Shown here: piece by piece, positions 16,664 through 24,805 of the stretch
Position numbering within the stretch: position 1 is the stretch's first letter
Layout of the letters: every line of letters begins with the position of its first letter
Made by a program: the position numbers and the translations under genes
The notes under the pieces: model-generated
Databases searched by the model: none
What the model saw: the letters and a program-made list of their open reading frames with translations, nothing else
Told to the model about the DNA's origin: nothing
DNA from: Enterobacteriaceae bacterium UBA7338
Lineage (GTDB): Bacteria; Pseudomonadota; Gammaproteobacteria; Enterobacterales; Enterobacteriaceae
Assembly: GCA_002480085.1 (NCBI GenBank)
Contig: DKPJ01000006.1
Span: 313,451 to 377,450 of the forward strand
DNA: 64,000 nucleotides
Direction of reading: 5' to 3'

Positions 16664-17425
16664 TTACGCAACGGGGATTGGGTTCTCAACCATCGCCTGG
16701 TTGAACTGGTTCACTACCGTATGCTCATCCGCCCCCGGATTGGCACGGGCAGGCAGCACGCGGTCAACAATAGCTTCGATATTATCGCTACCCAGTTTCT
16801 CGAAGGTCTCACTGATAAAGGCGTCCAGCGGCATGGCCCGGTCGTCACCGCTGCGGTAGATCAGATCGGTATCGACCCACGGAGGGGAGATCTCAATCAC
16901 CTTCACGCTGGTGTCACGCAGCAGAAAACGCTGGGAGAGCGTGTAGGAGTGGATCGCCGCCTTGGTGGCAGAGTAGAGCGCGTTACTCGCCAGCGGGATA
17001 AAGGCGAGGATCGAGCTGTTGTTGATCAGCACCGCATCCGGCTGTTTTTTCAGATGCTCGATAAACGCCGAGGTGACGCGTACCGGTCCCAGCAGGTTGG
17101 TGTTGAGCAGAGAGACGGCCATCGCGTCATCCTGCACGCCCGCGGCGTTATCAAAAGGCATGATGCCCGCGTTGTTGATGACCACGTTCAGCGCCGGGTA
17201 GCGTGACAGCACGCTCTCGGCCGCCGCCTGGACGCTTGCCGCATCGGTAACGTCAAGCACTACCGAGTCCATTCCCGGATTAGCGGCGGTGACGCTATCC
17301 AGCAGCGTTTTGCGGCGGCCGGAAATGATCACCTGATTGCCCAGCTTGTGGAACTGCTCAGCCATCGCCCGGCCAATGCCAGAGGTGCCGCCAGTGATAA
17401 AAACAGTGTTATGGGTCAGCTTCAT
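16664..17425 (-). CDS. short-chain dehydrogenase/reductase (DltE-like)
   Basis: Cytosolic NAD(P)-dependent oxidoreductase of 253 residues. Rossmann motif TGGTSGIG at residues 11-18, NNAG in VINNAGIMP, catalytic Ser in NNSSIL and the YSATK pair of Tyr and Lys are present. The closing line (EHTVVNQFNQAMVENP) is shared with DltE-type proteins. ATG 17425 is chosen: AAGGTG is 6 bases before it, whereas a GTG at 17434 overlaps that ribosome site. First gene of a likely operon with the MFS exporter and GlxA-type regulator; substrate unknown. Confidence 0.88.
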   Translation of the reverse strand: MKLTHNTVFITGGTSGIGRAMAEQFHKLGNQVIISGRRKTLLDSVTAANPGMDSVVLDVTDAASVQAAAESVLSRYPALNVVINNAGIMPFDNAAGVQDDAMAVSLLNTNLLGPVRVTSAFIEHLKKQPDAVLINNSSILAFIPLASNALYSATKAAIHSYTLSQRFLLRDTSVKVIEISPPWVDTDLIYRSGDDRAMPLDAFISETFEKLGSDNIEAIVDRVLPARANPGADEHTVVNQFNQAMVENPIPVA

Positions 17426-17527
17426 GATGTTCACCTTGTGTTGTGTTATCGGGTTGGTGAACTCATCTTATGCCCTTTCGTGATGTCTTAAATGACGTAG
17501 AAGGTAGTGATTCAGGACATCATGGCG

Positions 17528-18433
17528 TCAGGGTAGCAGTTGGGTAATAGCGGTCAGATGCGTTCGCAGAGTGCTGTGCAGCTGGCGAATAGCCGGAGAA
17601 AACTGCTTGCGGTGCGGGCAGATGAGGTTGAGCGGCGCGGCTTCTCCTGGATGCGCGGGCAGCAGCATCTCCAGCCGTCCGGCCTGCACGTCGGCGCTGA
17701 TGTCGATCCACGACTTATAGACGATACCCATGCCCTCTATGGCCCAGCGCCGCGCCACGTCGGCGTCATCACAGAGCAGGCGGCTCTTGACCGTCAGCTG
17801 TCGGCGGGTACCGTTTTCAGGGAAGCTCCACTTGTCGTAGACATGGCTATTCATGGTAAACAGCAGGCAGTGGTGCTGCGCCACCTCGTCAAGGCTGGCG
17901 GGCCGGCCGTGCTTTTCAAGGTAGGCCGGAGAGGCCGCCAGCACGCGGCGATTATTCTCCGCCAGCGGCAGTGCCACGTAGCTGCTGTTATCCAGCACGC
18001 CGTAGCGAATGGCAACGTCCACCGGATCGCGAAAGACATCGCTGACCTGATCCGAGAGCGAGAGCCGCAGCGTGATTTTCGGGTGCTGTTCGCAGAAGCG
18101 GGTAATCAGCGGCAGCAGGACGTTGCGCCCAATATCTGACGGCATCGCCACCTTCAGCTCACCCTGTAACTCGTTATCGCTATGCAGGCTCTCCTCGCCG
18201 GCCTGCACCACGGCCAGCAGCTCCTGAGCAAACGGCAGATACTTCTCCCCCTCTGCCGTCAGCCGCAGGCTGCGGGTTGAGCGGGCAAAGAGGCGCTTAT
18301 CGAGATCGCGCTCCAGCCGATGAACGGCAGCGCTTACCTGGCCCGGCAGCAGATCGGCCTCCCGTGCGGCGTTAGAGAAGCTCCCCAGCGCCGCGGCGCG
18401 CACAAACAGCGTCACATCTTCAAGGCGAATCAT
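17528..18433 (-). CDS. LysR-family transcription regulator
   Basis: A 301-residue regulator with the LysR layout: winged HTH in the first 60 residues (LGSFSNAAREADLLPGQVSAAVHRLERDLDKRLFARSTRSLRLT in parts) and an effector-binding domain with two periplasmic-binding-like lobes. It resembles the YafC/DsdC-like group that controls neighbouring dehydrogenases. The ATG overlaps the stop codon of the AraC-type gene upstream (ATGA), so both are in one transcript. The short-chain dehydrogenase begins about 100 bases after it on the same strand and could be a target. Confidence 0.9.
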   Translation of the reverse strand: MIRLEDVTLFVRAAALGSFSNAAREADLLPGQVSAAVHRLERDLDKRLFARSTRSLRLTAEGEKYLPFAQELLAVVQAGEESLHSDNELQGELKVAMPSDIGRNVLLPLITRFCEQHPKITLRLSLSDQVSDVFRDPVDVAIRYGVLDNSSYVALPLAENNRRVLAASPAYLEKHGRPASLDEVAQHHCLLFTMNSHVYDKWSFPENGTRRQLTVKSRLLCDDADVARRWAIEGMGIVYKSWIDISADVQAGRLEMLLPAHPGEAAPLNLICPHRKQFSPAIRQLHSTLRTHLTAITQLLP

Positions 18434-19344
18434 GCTCTCGTTCTCTTTCGATACTGGCCCGGAGTCATACCATACAGGCGCTTAAAGGCTTGTGTAAACG
18501 AGGCCAGTGACAGAAACCCGCAGCGTCCGGCAACCGCATCCACAGTTTGCTGTTTCTCTTCTATCAGCAGGCGCGAGGCGAGGGTCAGACGCAGCTGGGA
18601 GAGCCAGGCCTGAGGCGTCTGGTGATAGCTGCGGGCGAAGTGGCGGGCAAAGGTGGCGCGGGATAAGAAGCAGCGCTCGGCCATGATCTCCATCGTCCAC
18701 GGATGGGCCGGATCGGCCAGTACCGCCTGGAGCGCAGGGGCCAGACGTTTATCGCTCATCAGGCGCAGCAGCCCGGCAGGAGGTTCATGCAGGGAGAGCA
18801 AAATCCGCATCAGCAGCGCCAGCAGCGTCGCGGCCAGGCTTTTGACAATCGTTGCCCCGCCCGGCTGTGGCGTCAGGCTCTCCCGTAACAGCATCGTCAG
18901 CAGAAGCTCCAGCTCCGGGCAATCTTCCCGATCGTGAGTTTGCAGATGGATCAGCGCCGCGTTATCGGCAAAGAGCCAGCTATAGCCTGGCCCAAAATGG
19001 AACTCGCCGCACAGCACCTCTACCGCAGGCCCCGGTCCGCTGGCTTCTACTTCGGTTAGCGTCCCGTTATGACGTTTCGCCACGGGTGCGATCTGCCCCC
19101 ACTCCACCAGCCCCTGAAGCAGATGTGGCGAGCCGTAGGGCAGCAGCAGGATATCTCCGGCGCGCACGTCAAGCGTTCTGCCCGCCATCACCAGCCGGGC
19201 TTCCCCGCGCAGAATGACATGCCAGGGCACGCTACCAGCGGCAAGCTGGGGATGGTCGGCCTCCCAGCGCCCGGCAAAGCGGCAATGCAGGTTAACAGCG
19301 CACTCCGGGGCCAGCATAGCAAGCAGTTGGCTAAGGCTATCCAT
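18430..19344 (-). CDS. AraC-family regulator with N-terminal cupin domain
   Basis: About 304 residues. The N-terminal half is a cupin-type sensor (HVILRGEARLVMAGR, RAGDILLLPYGSPHLLQG) and the last 100 residues hold two HTH motifs (MAERCFLSRATFARHF, ... AGRCGFLSLASFTQAFKRLYGMTPGQYRK in parts). This cupin_6 group typically controls adjacent oxidoreductases. ATG 19344 has a strong AGGAGAAG ribosome site; an upstream in-frame codon at 19392 does not. It is divergent from the AhpD-like gene at 19467, and the 120 bases between them are the likely shared control region. Confidence 0.88.
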   Translation of the reverse strand: MDSLSQLLAMLAPECAVNLHCRFAGRWEADHPQLAAGSVPWHVILRGEARLVMAGRTLDVRAGDILLLPYGSPHLLQGLVEWGQIAPVAKRHNGTLTEVEASGPGPAVEVLCGEFHFGPGYSWLFADNAALIHLQTHDREDCPELELLLTMLLRESLTPQPGGATIVKSLAATLLALLMRILLSLHEPPAGLLRLMSDKRLAPALQAVLADPAHPWTMEIMAERCFLSRATFARHFARSYHQTPQAWLSQLRLTLASRLLIEEKQQTVDAVAGRCGFLSLASFTQAFKRLYGMTPGQYRKRTRA

Positions 19345-19466
19345 AACTTCTCCTGAGACGACAGGACAAAAAATCGAGACGATGAGCGGCAACGACCCTG
19401 CCGCGGACTCCCTATTATGAGTCCATCGCCGATACGGCGGAACCCATAAACTGACAGGAGAAGATC

Positions 19467-20000
19467 ATGAGCCGTTTAACCACCATCCAGCCCGCTAACG
19501 CCACTGGCCAGACTGCTGAACTCTTTAGCGCCATTAAACGTGCGATGGGTAAAGTGCCCAACGCCTACCAGACTATTGGCAACGCGCCGGATATGCTCGC
19601 CCAGGCGTTGCAGCACAATGCCACGCTGGCAAAAAGCAGCCTGAGCAAACGCGAGCTGGAGGCGATTAACCTTGCCGTCAGCGAAACTTCTGGCTGTGAC
19701 TACTGCCTGGCAGCCCATACTCTGACCGGCAAGATGGCGGGCTACAGCGTTGAGCAGACCGAGCAGCTGCGTCGCGCCGACTACCCGGAAGATGCGCACA
19801 TTGATGGCTTGGTAAAATTTGTGAAAGCGCTGGTGACGACGCGCGGCACGCTGCCGGAGGAGACCGTTACCCGCTTCCGCGCCGCCGGCTTTAGCGATCG
19901 TCAGGTAGTAGAGACCATCAGTGCAGTCAGCGCCATTCTGTTCACCAATATGATTAACCGGGTGAACGACACCGTCGTGGATTTCCCGAAGGTGAACTAA
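19467..20000 (+). CDS. AhpD-like carboxymuconolactone decarboxylase family protein
   Basis: A 177-residue cytosolic protein of the AhpD/CMD fold. The redox motif is intact: SGCDYCLAAH with Cys 77, Cys 80 and His 84, so thiol-dependent alkylhydroperoxidase chemistry is plausible, unlike the secreted CMD protein at 2.4 kb. ATG has GGAGAAG upstream. It is read away from the AraC-type cupin regulator, a pairing common for peroxidase-related genes. Followed by a REP repeat. Confidence 0.87.
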   Translation: MSRLTTIQPANATGQTAELFSAIKRAMGKVPNAYQTIGNAPDMLAQALQHNATLAKSSLSKRELEAINLAVSETSGCDYCLAAHTLTGKMAGYSVEQTEQLRRADYPEDAHIDGLVKFVKALVTTRGTLPEETVTRFRAAGFSDRQVVETISAVSAILFTNMINRVNDTVVDFPKVN

Positions 20001-20007
20001 ACGAAAC

Positions 20008-20037
20008 GCCGGGCGGCACTGCGTTTGCCCGGCCTAC
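20008..20037. repeat. REP-type palindromic repeat
   Basis: GCCGGGCGGCACTGCGTTTGCCCGGC followed by CTAC, the enterobacterial REP pattern, between the AhpD-like gene and the LacI-type regulator. It can act as a transcript end stabiliser for both convergent genes. Confidence 0.8.
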
Positions 20038-20054
20038 CCAGACCGTAGGATGGG

Positions 20055-21011
20055 TTAACGCTGGCGTATATCCGGAATAATGAGATCCCCGCGCAGCACG
20101 CATGAACCCAGCACGTCCTGAGTTTTTTCACTCAGCCAGCTGACGATGCGGGCAGCCATCGCATCCATTGAATACTCAATGGCCGGGATCGTCGGGATGC
20201 CCGGCAGGTGTACGGAGCCAGCAAGGCTGAAGACCATGATGTCCCCCGGCACCGATTTATTAAACGCCTGCAGCTGGGTAATCACCCGCTGCGCCTCCTG
20301 CTCGTCGGCCACCAGCAGGGCATTAAAGTTCAGCGTGGTCGCGTTATTGAGCAGCACCTGGAGCGCAACCGAGGCCGAGGTGGCATCCATAAACACCAGG
20401 TTACGGTTAAAGGGCAGGAAGTTGTTTTCCAGCGCGTGTTTGTAACCCAGCAGAACCCGATCGGCAGAGCCGCCAACGTCCGGGTGGATGAGCGCGATCT
20501 GCCGCCGCCCCTGACTAATTAAATAGTTACAGGCCGTTTCCGCCGCGAAGGCATGATCGAACTGGATGCTGTTCGGCGTGTCGGCCTCTGCGCAGTCCAC
20601 CAGAATCACATCGTCATAGCCAAGATTATTTAGCTGAAAACGCGCTCCGATGATCAGCACGTCATCGCAAAGACCACAGGTCAGCTCCTCGAGGGCGCTA
20701 ATCACCTCTGAGCGGCTGTTGGCGAAGCGCAAAAGCAGGTGCTTCTGATGCTGGCTAAGGTGCTTCTCCAGCGCGTAGAGATAGCCGGTGGTCTGGTTGA
20801 TATTATCCTGGGCGCAGATGACGCCAATGCAGCCTGTGGTTTGGCTAAGCAGAGACTGGGCGATGACGTTGGGCCGGTAGTTTAGCTCCTCGACGGCTTT
20901 CAGCACCGCCAGCCGGCTGGCCTCTTTGACGCCGCGTGACCCACTCAACACCCGTGAGACGGTCGCTTTGGACACCCCCGCCAGACGTGATACATCGTTG
21001 ATTGTAGACAT
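20055..21011 (-). CDS. LacI-family repressor of the cellobiose-type PTS operon
   Basis: A 318-residue repressor. The first 25 residues are the LacI HTH (INDVSRLAGVSKATVSRVLSG), followed by hinge NYRPNVIAQSL and a periplasmic-binding-type core that should sense a sugar or sugar phosphate. It resembles AscG/CasR regulators of aryl-beta-glucoside genes but is diverged in the core. It is divergent from the PTS operon; two operator-like palindromes lie in the 290 bases between them (21110-21124 and 21234-21253), fitting control of both directions. Confidence 0.9.
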   Translation of the reverse strand: MSTINDVSRLAGVSKATVSRVLSGSRGVKEASRLAVLKAVEELNYRPNVIAQSLLSQTTGCIGVICAQDNINQTTGYLYALEKHLSQHQKHLLLRFANSRSEVISALEELTCGLCDDVLIIGARFQLNNLGYDDVILVDCAEADTPNSIQFDHAFAAETACNYLISQGRRQIALIHPDVGGSADRVLLGYKHALENNFLPFNRNLVFMDATSASVALQVLLNNATTLNFNALLVADEQEAQRVITQLQAFNKSVPGDIMVFSLAGSVHLPGIPTIPAIEYSMDAMAARIVSWLSEKTQDVLGSCVLRGDLIIPDIRQR

Positions 21012-21109
21012 CTTTATCCCCTGTCAGGCCCCCTATACGGCCCTAAATACCAACCAAAAACTGGTGCATAATATCGCCAGCAGCAGTATAGCTGCATTCT
21101 AATTCGCTT

Positions 21110-21124
21110 GGAAACCGATTTTCC
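21110..21124. promoter_or_regulatory. LacI-type operator, upstream copy (imperfect)
   Basis: GGAAACCGATTTTCC, an imperfect version of the perfect operator at 21234-21253, about 125 bases away. Two spaced operators are typical where a LacI-family repressor loops DNA. Confidence 0.55.
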
Positions 21125-21202
21125 GTTTAACCCTTATTGCTGGTAGTGAGCCATAAAAAGCTGTGATGTAAATCCAGGAAAATCACCTTATAGCCTATGG
21201 AT

Positions 21203-21218
21203 TTTGATGGGTATCACA
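21203..21218. promoter_or_regulatory. possible CRP site
   Basis: TTTGA-tgggta-TCACA matches CRP in one half fully and in the other at most positions; placed just before the operator of the PTS operon. Moderate match only. Confidence 0.4.
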
Positions 21219-21233
21219 CTTCGAAGCCTAACC

Positions 21234-21253
21234 GATGGAAACCGGTTTCCATC
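21234..21253. promoter_or_regulatory. LacI-family operator, perfect 20-base palindrome
   Basis: GATGGAAACCGGTTTCCATC is a perfect inverted repeat with the central CG and GAAACC/GGTTTC halves typical of LacI-GalR proteins. It lies about 50 bases before the IIB gene. Confidence 0.8.
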
Positions 21254-21301
21254 TGTTATCCAATCATCATTGTAATAACTTTTAACATTTAGAGGATGGG
21301 G

Positions 21302-21619
21302 ATGATGATCAAGATCATGCTGTGCTGCTCCGCGGGGATGTCCACTAGCCTGCTGGTGAGGAAAATGGTTGAAGCGGCAGATGAAAGAGGTTTACCGGTA
21401 GAGATAGATGCTTATGGCGTAGCGGAGTTTGATACCCAGTTCCCGCGTTACCAGGTGGTGCTGCTGGGACCGCAGGTGAAATACATGCTCAACACGCTGT
21501 CAGAAAAGGCTGCCGCCCACGGCATTCCCGTTCAGCCCATTAACCCAATGGACTACGGTATGCAGCGCGGCGATAAGGTGCTGGACTTTGCTCTGTCGCT
21601 CATCGAAGCGGCACACTAA
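21302..21619 (+). CDS. PTS IIB component, lactose/cellobiose family
   Basis: Small cytosolic phosphocarrier of about 105 residues. The phosphorylated Cys is Cys9 in LCCSAGMSTSLL, a line shared with ChbB/CelA. It passes phosphate from IIA to the sugar carried by IIC. The start at 21302 (or 21305) is preferred because the GAGG ribosome site lies 6-9 bases before it; the ATG at 21296 overlaps that site. First gene of the operon IIB-IIC-glucosidase-IIA. Confidence 0.92.
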   Translation: MMIKIMLCCSAGMSTSLLVRKMVEAADERGLPVEIDAYGVAEFDTQFPRYQVVLLGPQVKYMLNTLSEKAAAHGIPVQPINPMDYGMQRGDKVLDFALSLIEAAH

Positions 21620-21631
21620 AAGGGTGTTCCT

Positions 21632-22957
21632 ATGAGTTCGTTATATCAATCTATGGTTGCCGTTATCGAGCAGTCCATCACCCCGCTGGCGGGACGTCTG
21701 GGGCAACAGAAGTACGTCATCGCCATCCGCGACGGCTTTACCGCCGCGCTGCCGTTTATGATCATCGGCTCCTTTATGCTGGTGTTTATCTTTCCACCCT
21801 TCTCCGCCGACACCACCAACAGCTTCGCGCGGGGCTGGCTCGATTTCTCCCAGACCTACCGCGAGCAGCTGATGCTGCCGTTTAACCTGAGCATGGGCGT
21901 GATGACCTTCTTTATCTCGGTCGGGATCGGCGCCAGCCTCGGGCGGCAGTTTAATCTCGATCCGGTGATGTCCGGGCTGCTGGCGTTTATGGCCTTTCTG
22001 CTGGTGGCTGCGCCCTATGCCGACGGCAAAATCTCTACCCAGTACCTGTCGGGTCAGGGGATCTTTACCGCGCTGATCACCGCGATCTACTCTACCCGCG
22101 TCTATGCGTGGCTGAAGCAGAACAATATCACCATCCGCCTGCCGAAAGAGGTGCCCACCGGCGTGGCGCGCTCCTTTGAGATCCTGATCCCGGTGGTAGT
22201 GATTATCGGCACGCTGCACCCGCTGAACCTGTTTATCGAGGCGCAAACCGGCATGATCCTGCCTCAGGCGATTATGCACCTGCTGGAGCCGCTGGTCTCG
22301 GCGTCGGATTCGCTGCCTGCCATCCTGCTCTCCGTCCTGCTGTGCCAAATCTTCTGGTTTGCCGGCATTCACGGTTCGCTGATCGTTACCGGCATTATGA
22401 ACCCCTTCTGGATGGCGAACCTCTCCGCTAACCAGGCTGCCCTGGCGGCGGGCGCGGCGCTGCCTCACGTCTATCTGCAAGGCTTCTGGGATCACTATCT
22501 GCTGATTGGCGGCGTTGGCTCAACCCTGCCGCTGGCCTTCCTGCTGCTGCGCAGCCGCGCCACCCATCTGCGCACTATCGGCAAGATGGGCATCGTGCCG
22601 AGCTTCTTTAACATCAACGAGCCGATTCTGTTCGGTGCGCCGATCATCATGAACCCGATGCTGTTTATCCCCTTCGTCTTCGTGCCCATGATCAACGCCT
22701 GCCTCGCCTACGGCGCAACGAAACTGGGCTGGCTGGCGCAGGTGGTTTCCCTGACGCCGTGGACAACGCCCGCCCCTATCGGCGCATCCTGGGCCGCTAA
22801 CTGGGCGCTGAGTCCGGTCATCATGTGCGGGATCTGCATGGTGATGTCCGCCCTGATGTATCTACCGTTCCTGCGGGCCTACGAGCGTTCACTAATGAAA
22901 ACCGAAGAGCAGAAAGCACAGGACGTTACGCCGCTGGCCGGAACCGTTCGCCAGTAA
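21632..22957 (+). CDS. PTS IIC permease, cellobiose/diacetylchitobiose family
   Basis: Integral membrane sugar channel of 441 residues, about ten helices, of the lactose/cellobiose IIC family. Conserved patches: AIRDGFTAALPFMIIGSFML, FWFAGIHGSLIV, PSFFNINEPILFGAPIIMNP (substrate-binding Asn-Glu-Pro) and TPWTTPAPIGA. It moves a beta-linked disaccharide in while IIB phosphorylates it. Starts 12 bases after the IIB stop with GGGTG before ATG. Whether the sugar is cellobiose, chitobiose or an aryl-glucoside cannot be told. Confidence 0.93.
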   Translation: MSSLYQSMVAVIEQSITPLAGRLGQQKYVIAIRDGFTAALPFMIIGSFMLVFIFPPFSADTTNSFARGWLDFSQTYREQLMLPFNLSMGVMTFFISVGIGASLGRQFNLDPVMSGLLAFMAFLLVAAPYADGKISTQYLSGQGIFTALITAIYSTRVYAWLKQNNITIRLPKEVPTGVARSFEILIPVVVIIGTLHPLNLFIEAQTGMILPQAIMHLLEPLVSASDSLPAILLSVLLCQIFWFAGIHGSLIVTGIMNPFWMANLSANQAALAAGAALPHVYLQGFWDHYLLIGGVGSTLPLAFLLLRSRATHLRTIGKMGIVPSFFNINEPILFGAPIIMNPMLFIPFVFVPMINACLAYGATKLGWLAQVVSLTPWTTPAPIGASWAANWALSPVIMCGICMVMSALMYLPFLRAYERSLMKTEEQKAQDVTPLAGTVRQ

Positions 22958-22976
22958 TTAACGGGAGAGAAGAGAG

Positions 22977-24368
22977 ATGAAATACGCATTTCCAGAACAT
23001 TTCTGGTGGGGCAGCGCCAGCTCCGCGCTGCAAACCGAAGGCCAGAGCCAGCAGGGCGGCAAAAGCGCCACCACGTGGGACCATTGGTATGCCAGCCAGC
23101 CGTGGCGCTTTCACCAGCAGGTCGGCCCGCAGGACACATCGACGTTCTATGACAACTGGCGGCAGGATATCGCCCTGCTCAAGCAGCTCAACCACAACAG
23201 CTTCCGTACCTCGCTGAGCTGGTCGCGGCTGATCCCGGACGGCGTGGGCGAGGTCAATCCTGAGGCGGTGGCGTTCTATAACAACGTTATTGATGAGCTG
23301 CTGGCCCAGGGGATCGCCCCGTTTATTACCCTGTTCCACTTTGATATGCCGATGGCGATGCAGGAGAGAGGCGGCTGGGAGAACCGCGAGGTAGTGGAGG
23401 CGTTTAGCCGCTACGCGCAGATCTGTTTCGAGCTGTTTGGCGACCGGGTGCTGCACTGGTTTACCTTCAACGAGCCGATTGTGCCAGTGGAAGGCGGCTA
23501 CCTGTATGACTTCCACTACCCCAACGTGGTGGATTTCAAGCGGGCGGCGACGGTGGCTTACCATACGGTGCTGGCGCACGCCTCGGCGGTTCGCGCCTAC
23601 CGCGCCGGGCACTATGCCGGGGAGATCGGCATTGTTCTCAACCTGACGCCGTCCTATCCGCGCTCAAACAACCCGGCGGATCTGACTGCCGCGCACCATG
23701 CCGATCTGCTGTTTAACCGCAGCTTCCTCGACCCGGTGTTGCTTGGCGAATATCCGGCGGACCTGGTGGCGCTGCTGAAGGAGTACGACCAGCTGCCAGC
23801 CTGTCTCCCCGAAGATAGCGCCCTGATTGCCGACGGCAAAATCGACCTGCTGGGGATCAACTACTATCAGCCGCGACGCGTGAAGTGCCGCGACAGCGCA
23901 GTTAACCCGGCCTCGCCGTTTATGCCGGAGTGGCTGTTTGATTACTACGAGATGCCGGGCCGGAAAATGAACCCCTATCGCGGATGGGAAATATACGAGC
24001 CGGGTATTTACGACATCCTCACTAATTTACGCGTTAATTACGGCAACCCGCGCTGTTTTATTTCCGAGAACGGCATGGGCGTCGAGAATGAGCAGCGTTT
24101 TATTGAGAATGGCCAAATTAACGATCAATACCGAATTGAGTTCGTCTCCGGTCATTTGAAGTGGCTGCATAAGGGTATTGAGGAGGGCTGCAACTGCCTC
24201 GGTTACCATATGTGGACGTTTATTGATAACTGGTCATGGTGCAACGGCTATAAAAACCGCTACGGCTTTGTGCAGCTCGATTTAGCCAGCCAGACGCGGA
24301 CGATTAAACGCAGCGGAGAGTGGTTTGCTGCCACCGCCGCCAATAACGGATTCAATGAGGAGCAATAA
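22977..24368 (+). CDS. 6-phospho-beta-glucosidase, GH1
   Basis: Cytosolic hydrolase of 463 residues that cleaves the phosphorylated disaccharide. GH1 signatures: N-terminal FWWGSASSALQTEG, acid/base Glu in WFTFNEPIV and the nucleophile Glu in CFISENGMGVEN; the phosphate-binding Ser/Lys/Tyr region before the C-terminus (FVQLDL... after NGYKNRYG) fits 6-phospho enzymes. Ribosome site GGGAGAGAAGAGAG. In operon order it follows IIC by 19 bases and precedes IIA by one base. Confidence 0.93.
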   Translation: MKYAFPEHFWWGSASSALQTEGQSQQGGKSATTWDHWYASQPWRFHQQVGPQDTSTFYDNWRQDIALLKQLNHNSFRTSLSWSRLIPDGVGEVNPEAVAFYNNVIDELLAQGIAPFITLFHFDMPMAMQERGGWENREVVEAFSRYAQICFELFGDRVLHWFTFNEPIVPVEGGYLYDFHYPNVVDFKRAATVAYHTVLAHASAVRAYRAGHYAGEIGIVLNLTPSYPRSNNPADLTAAHHADLLFNRSFLDPVLLGEYPADLVALLKEYDQLPACLPEDSALIADGKIDLLGINYYQPRRVKCRDSAVNPASPFMPEWLFDYYEMPGRKMNPYRGWEIYEPGIYDILTNLRVNYGNPRCFISENGMGVENEQRFIENGQINDQYRIEFVSGHLKWLHKGIEEGCNCLGYHMWTFIDNWSWCNGYKNRYGFVQLDLASQTRTIKRSGEWFAATAANNGFNEEQ

Positions 24369-24369
24369 G

Positions 24370-24672
24370 ATGATTGAACTGGAAGAGGCCGTCATGGAGA
24401 TTATCGTCAACGCCGGACAGTCGCGCAGCCTCTGCTTCGAGGCGTTGCACGCCGCGCGCGAAGGCAACTTTGACGAGGCGAACAGCCTGCTGCGCGAGGC
24501 GGACGGCTACGCCCGCCAGGCGCACCATATGCAGACCAAACTGATCGAGCAGGACGCCGGGGAAGCCCGCCAGCCGATGACCTTAATTATGGTTCACGCC
24601 CAGGATCATTTAATGACCTCGCTGCTGGCCCGTGAACTGTCCGAAGAGATTATTCGTCTTTATCAACGTTAA
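24370..24672 (+). CDS. PTS IIA component, lactose/cellobiose family
   Basis: Small helical phosphocarrier of 100 residues. The HAQDHLMTSLL block has the phosphorylated His76 and the metal-binding Asp79, as in ChbA and LacF. It accepts phosphate from HPr and hands it to IIB Cys9. Start ATG 24370 follows the glucosidase stop by one base with GGAG upstream. Last gene of the main PTS block; a stem-loop (24740-24769) separates it from the porin. Confidence 0.93.
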   Translation: MIELEEAVMEIIVNAGQSRSLCFEALHAAREGNFDEANSLLREADGYARQAHHMQTKLIEQDAGEARQPMTLIMVHAQDHLMTSLLARELSEEIIRLYQR

Positions 24673-24739
24673 TTAATTATGGAGAAAGAGTCAGTCAGTT
24701 TTTAAGTAATCTGTACCTCACAATTAATGGTGATAGCGC

Positions 24740-24769
24740 AACTATTCCGCATCAAGCGGCGGGATAGTT
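24740..24769. promoter_or_regulatory. 11-base-pair stem-loop between IIA and the porin gene
   Basis: AACTATTCCGC, an 8-base loop, GCGGGATAGTT (one G-T pair). No T-run follows, so it is not a clear terminator; it could be an RNA processing or stability element separating the PTS message from the porin message. Confidence 0.5.
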
Positions 24770-24805
24770 ATTGTCTAAAAATAATATATTAGATCGAGAC
24801 AAAAA

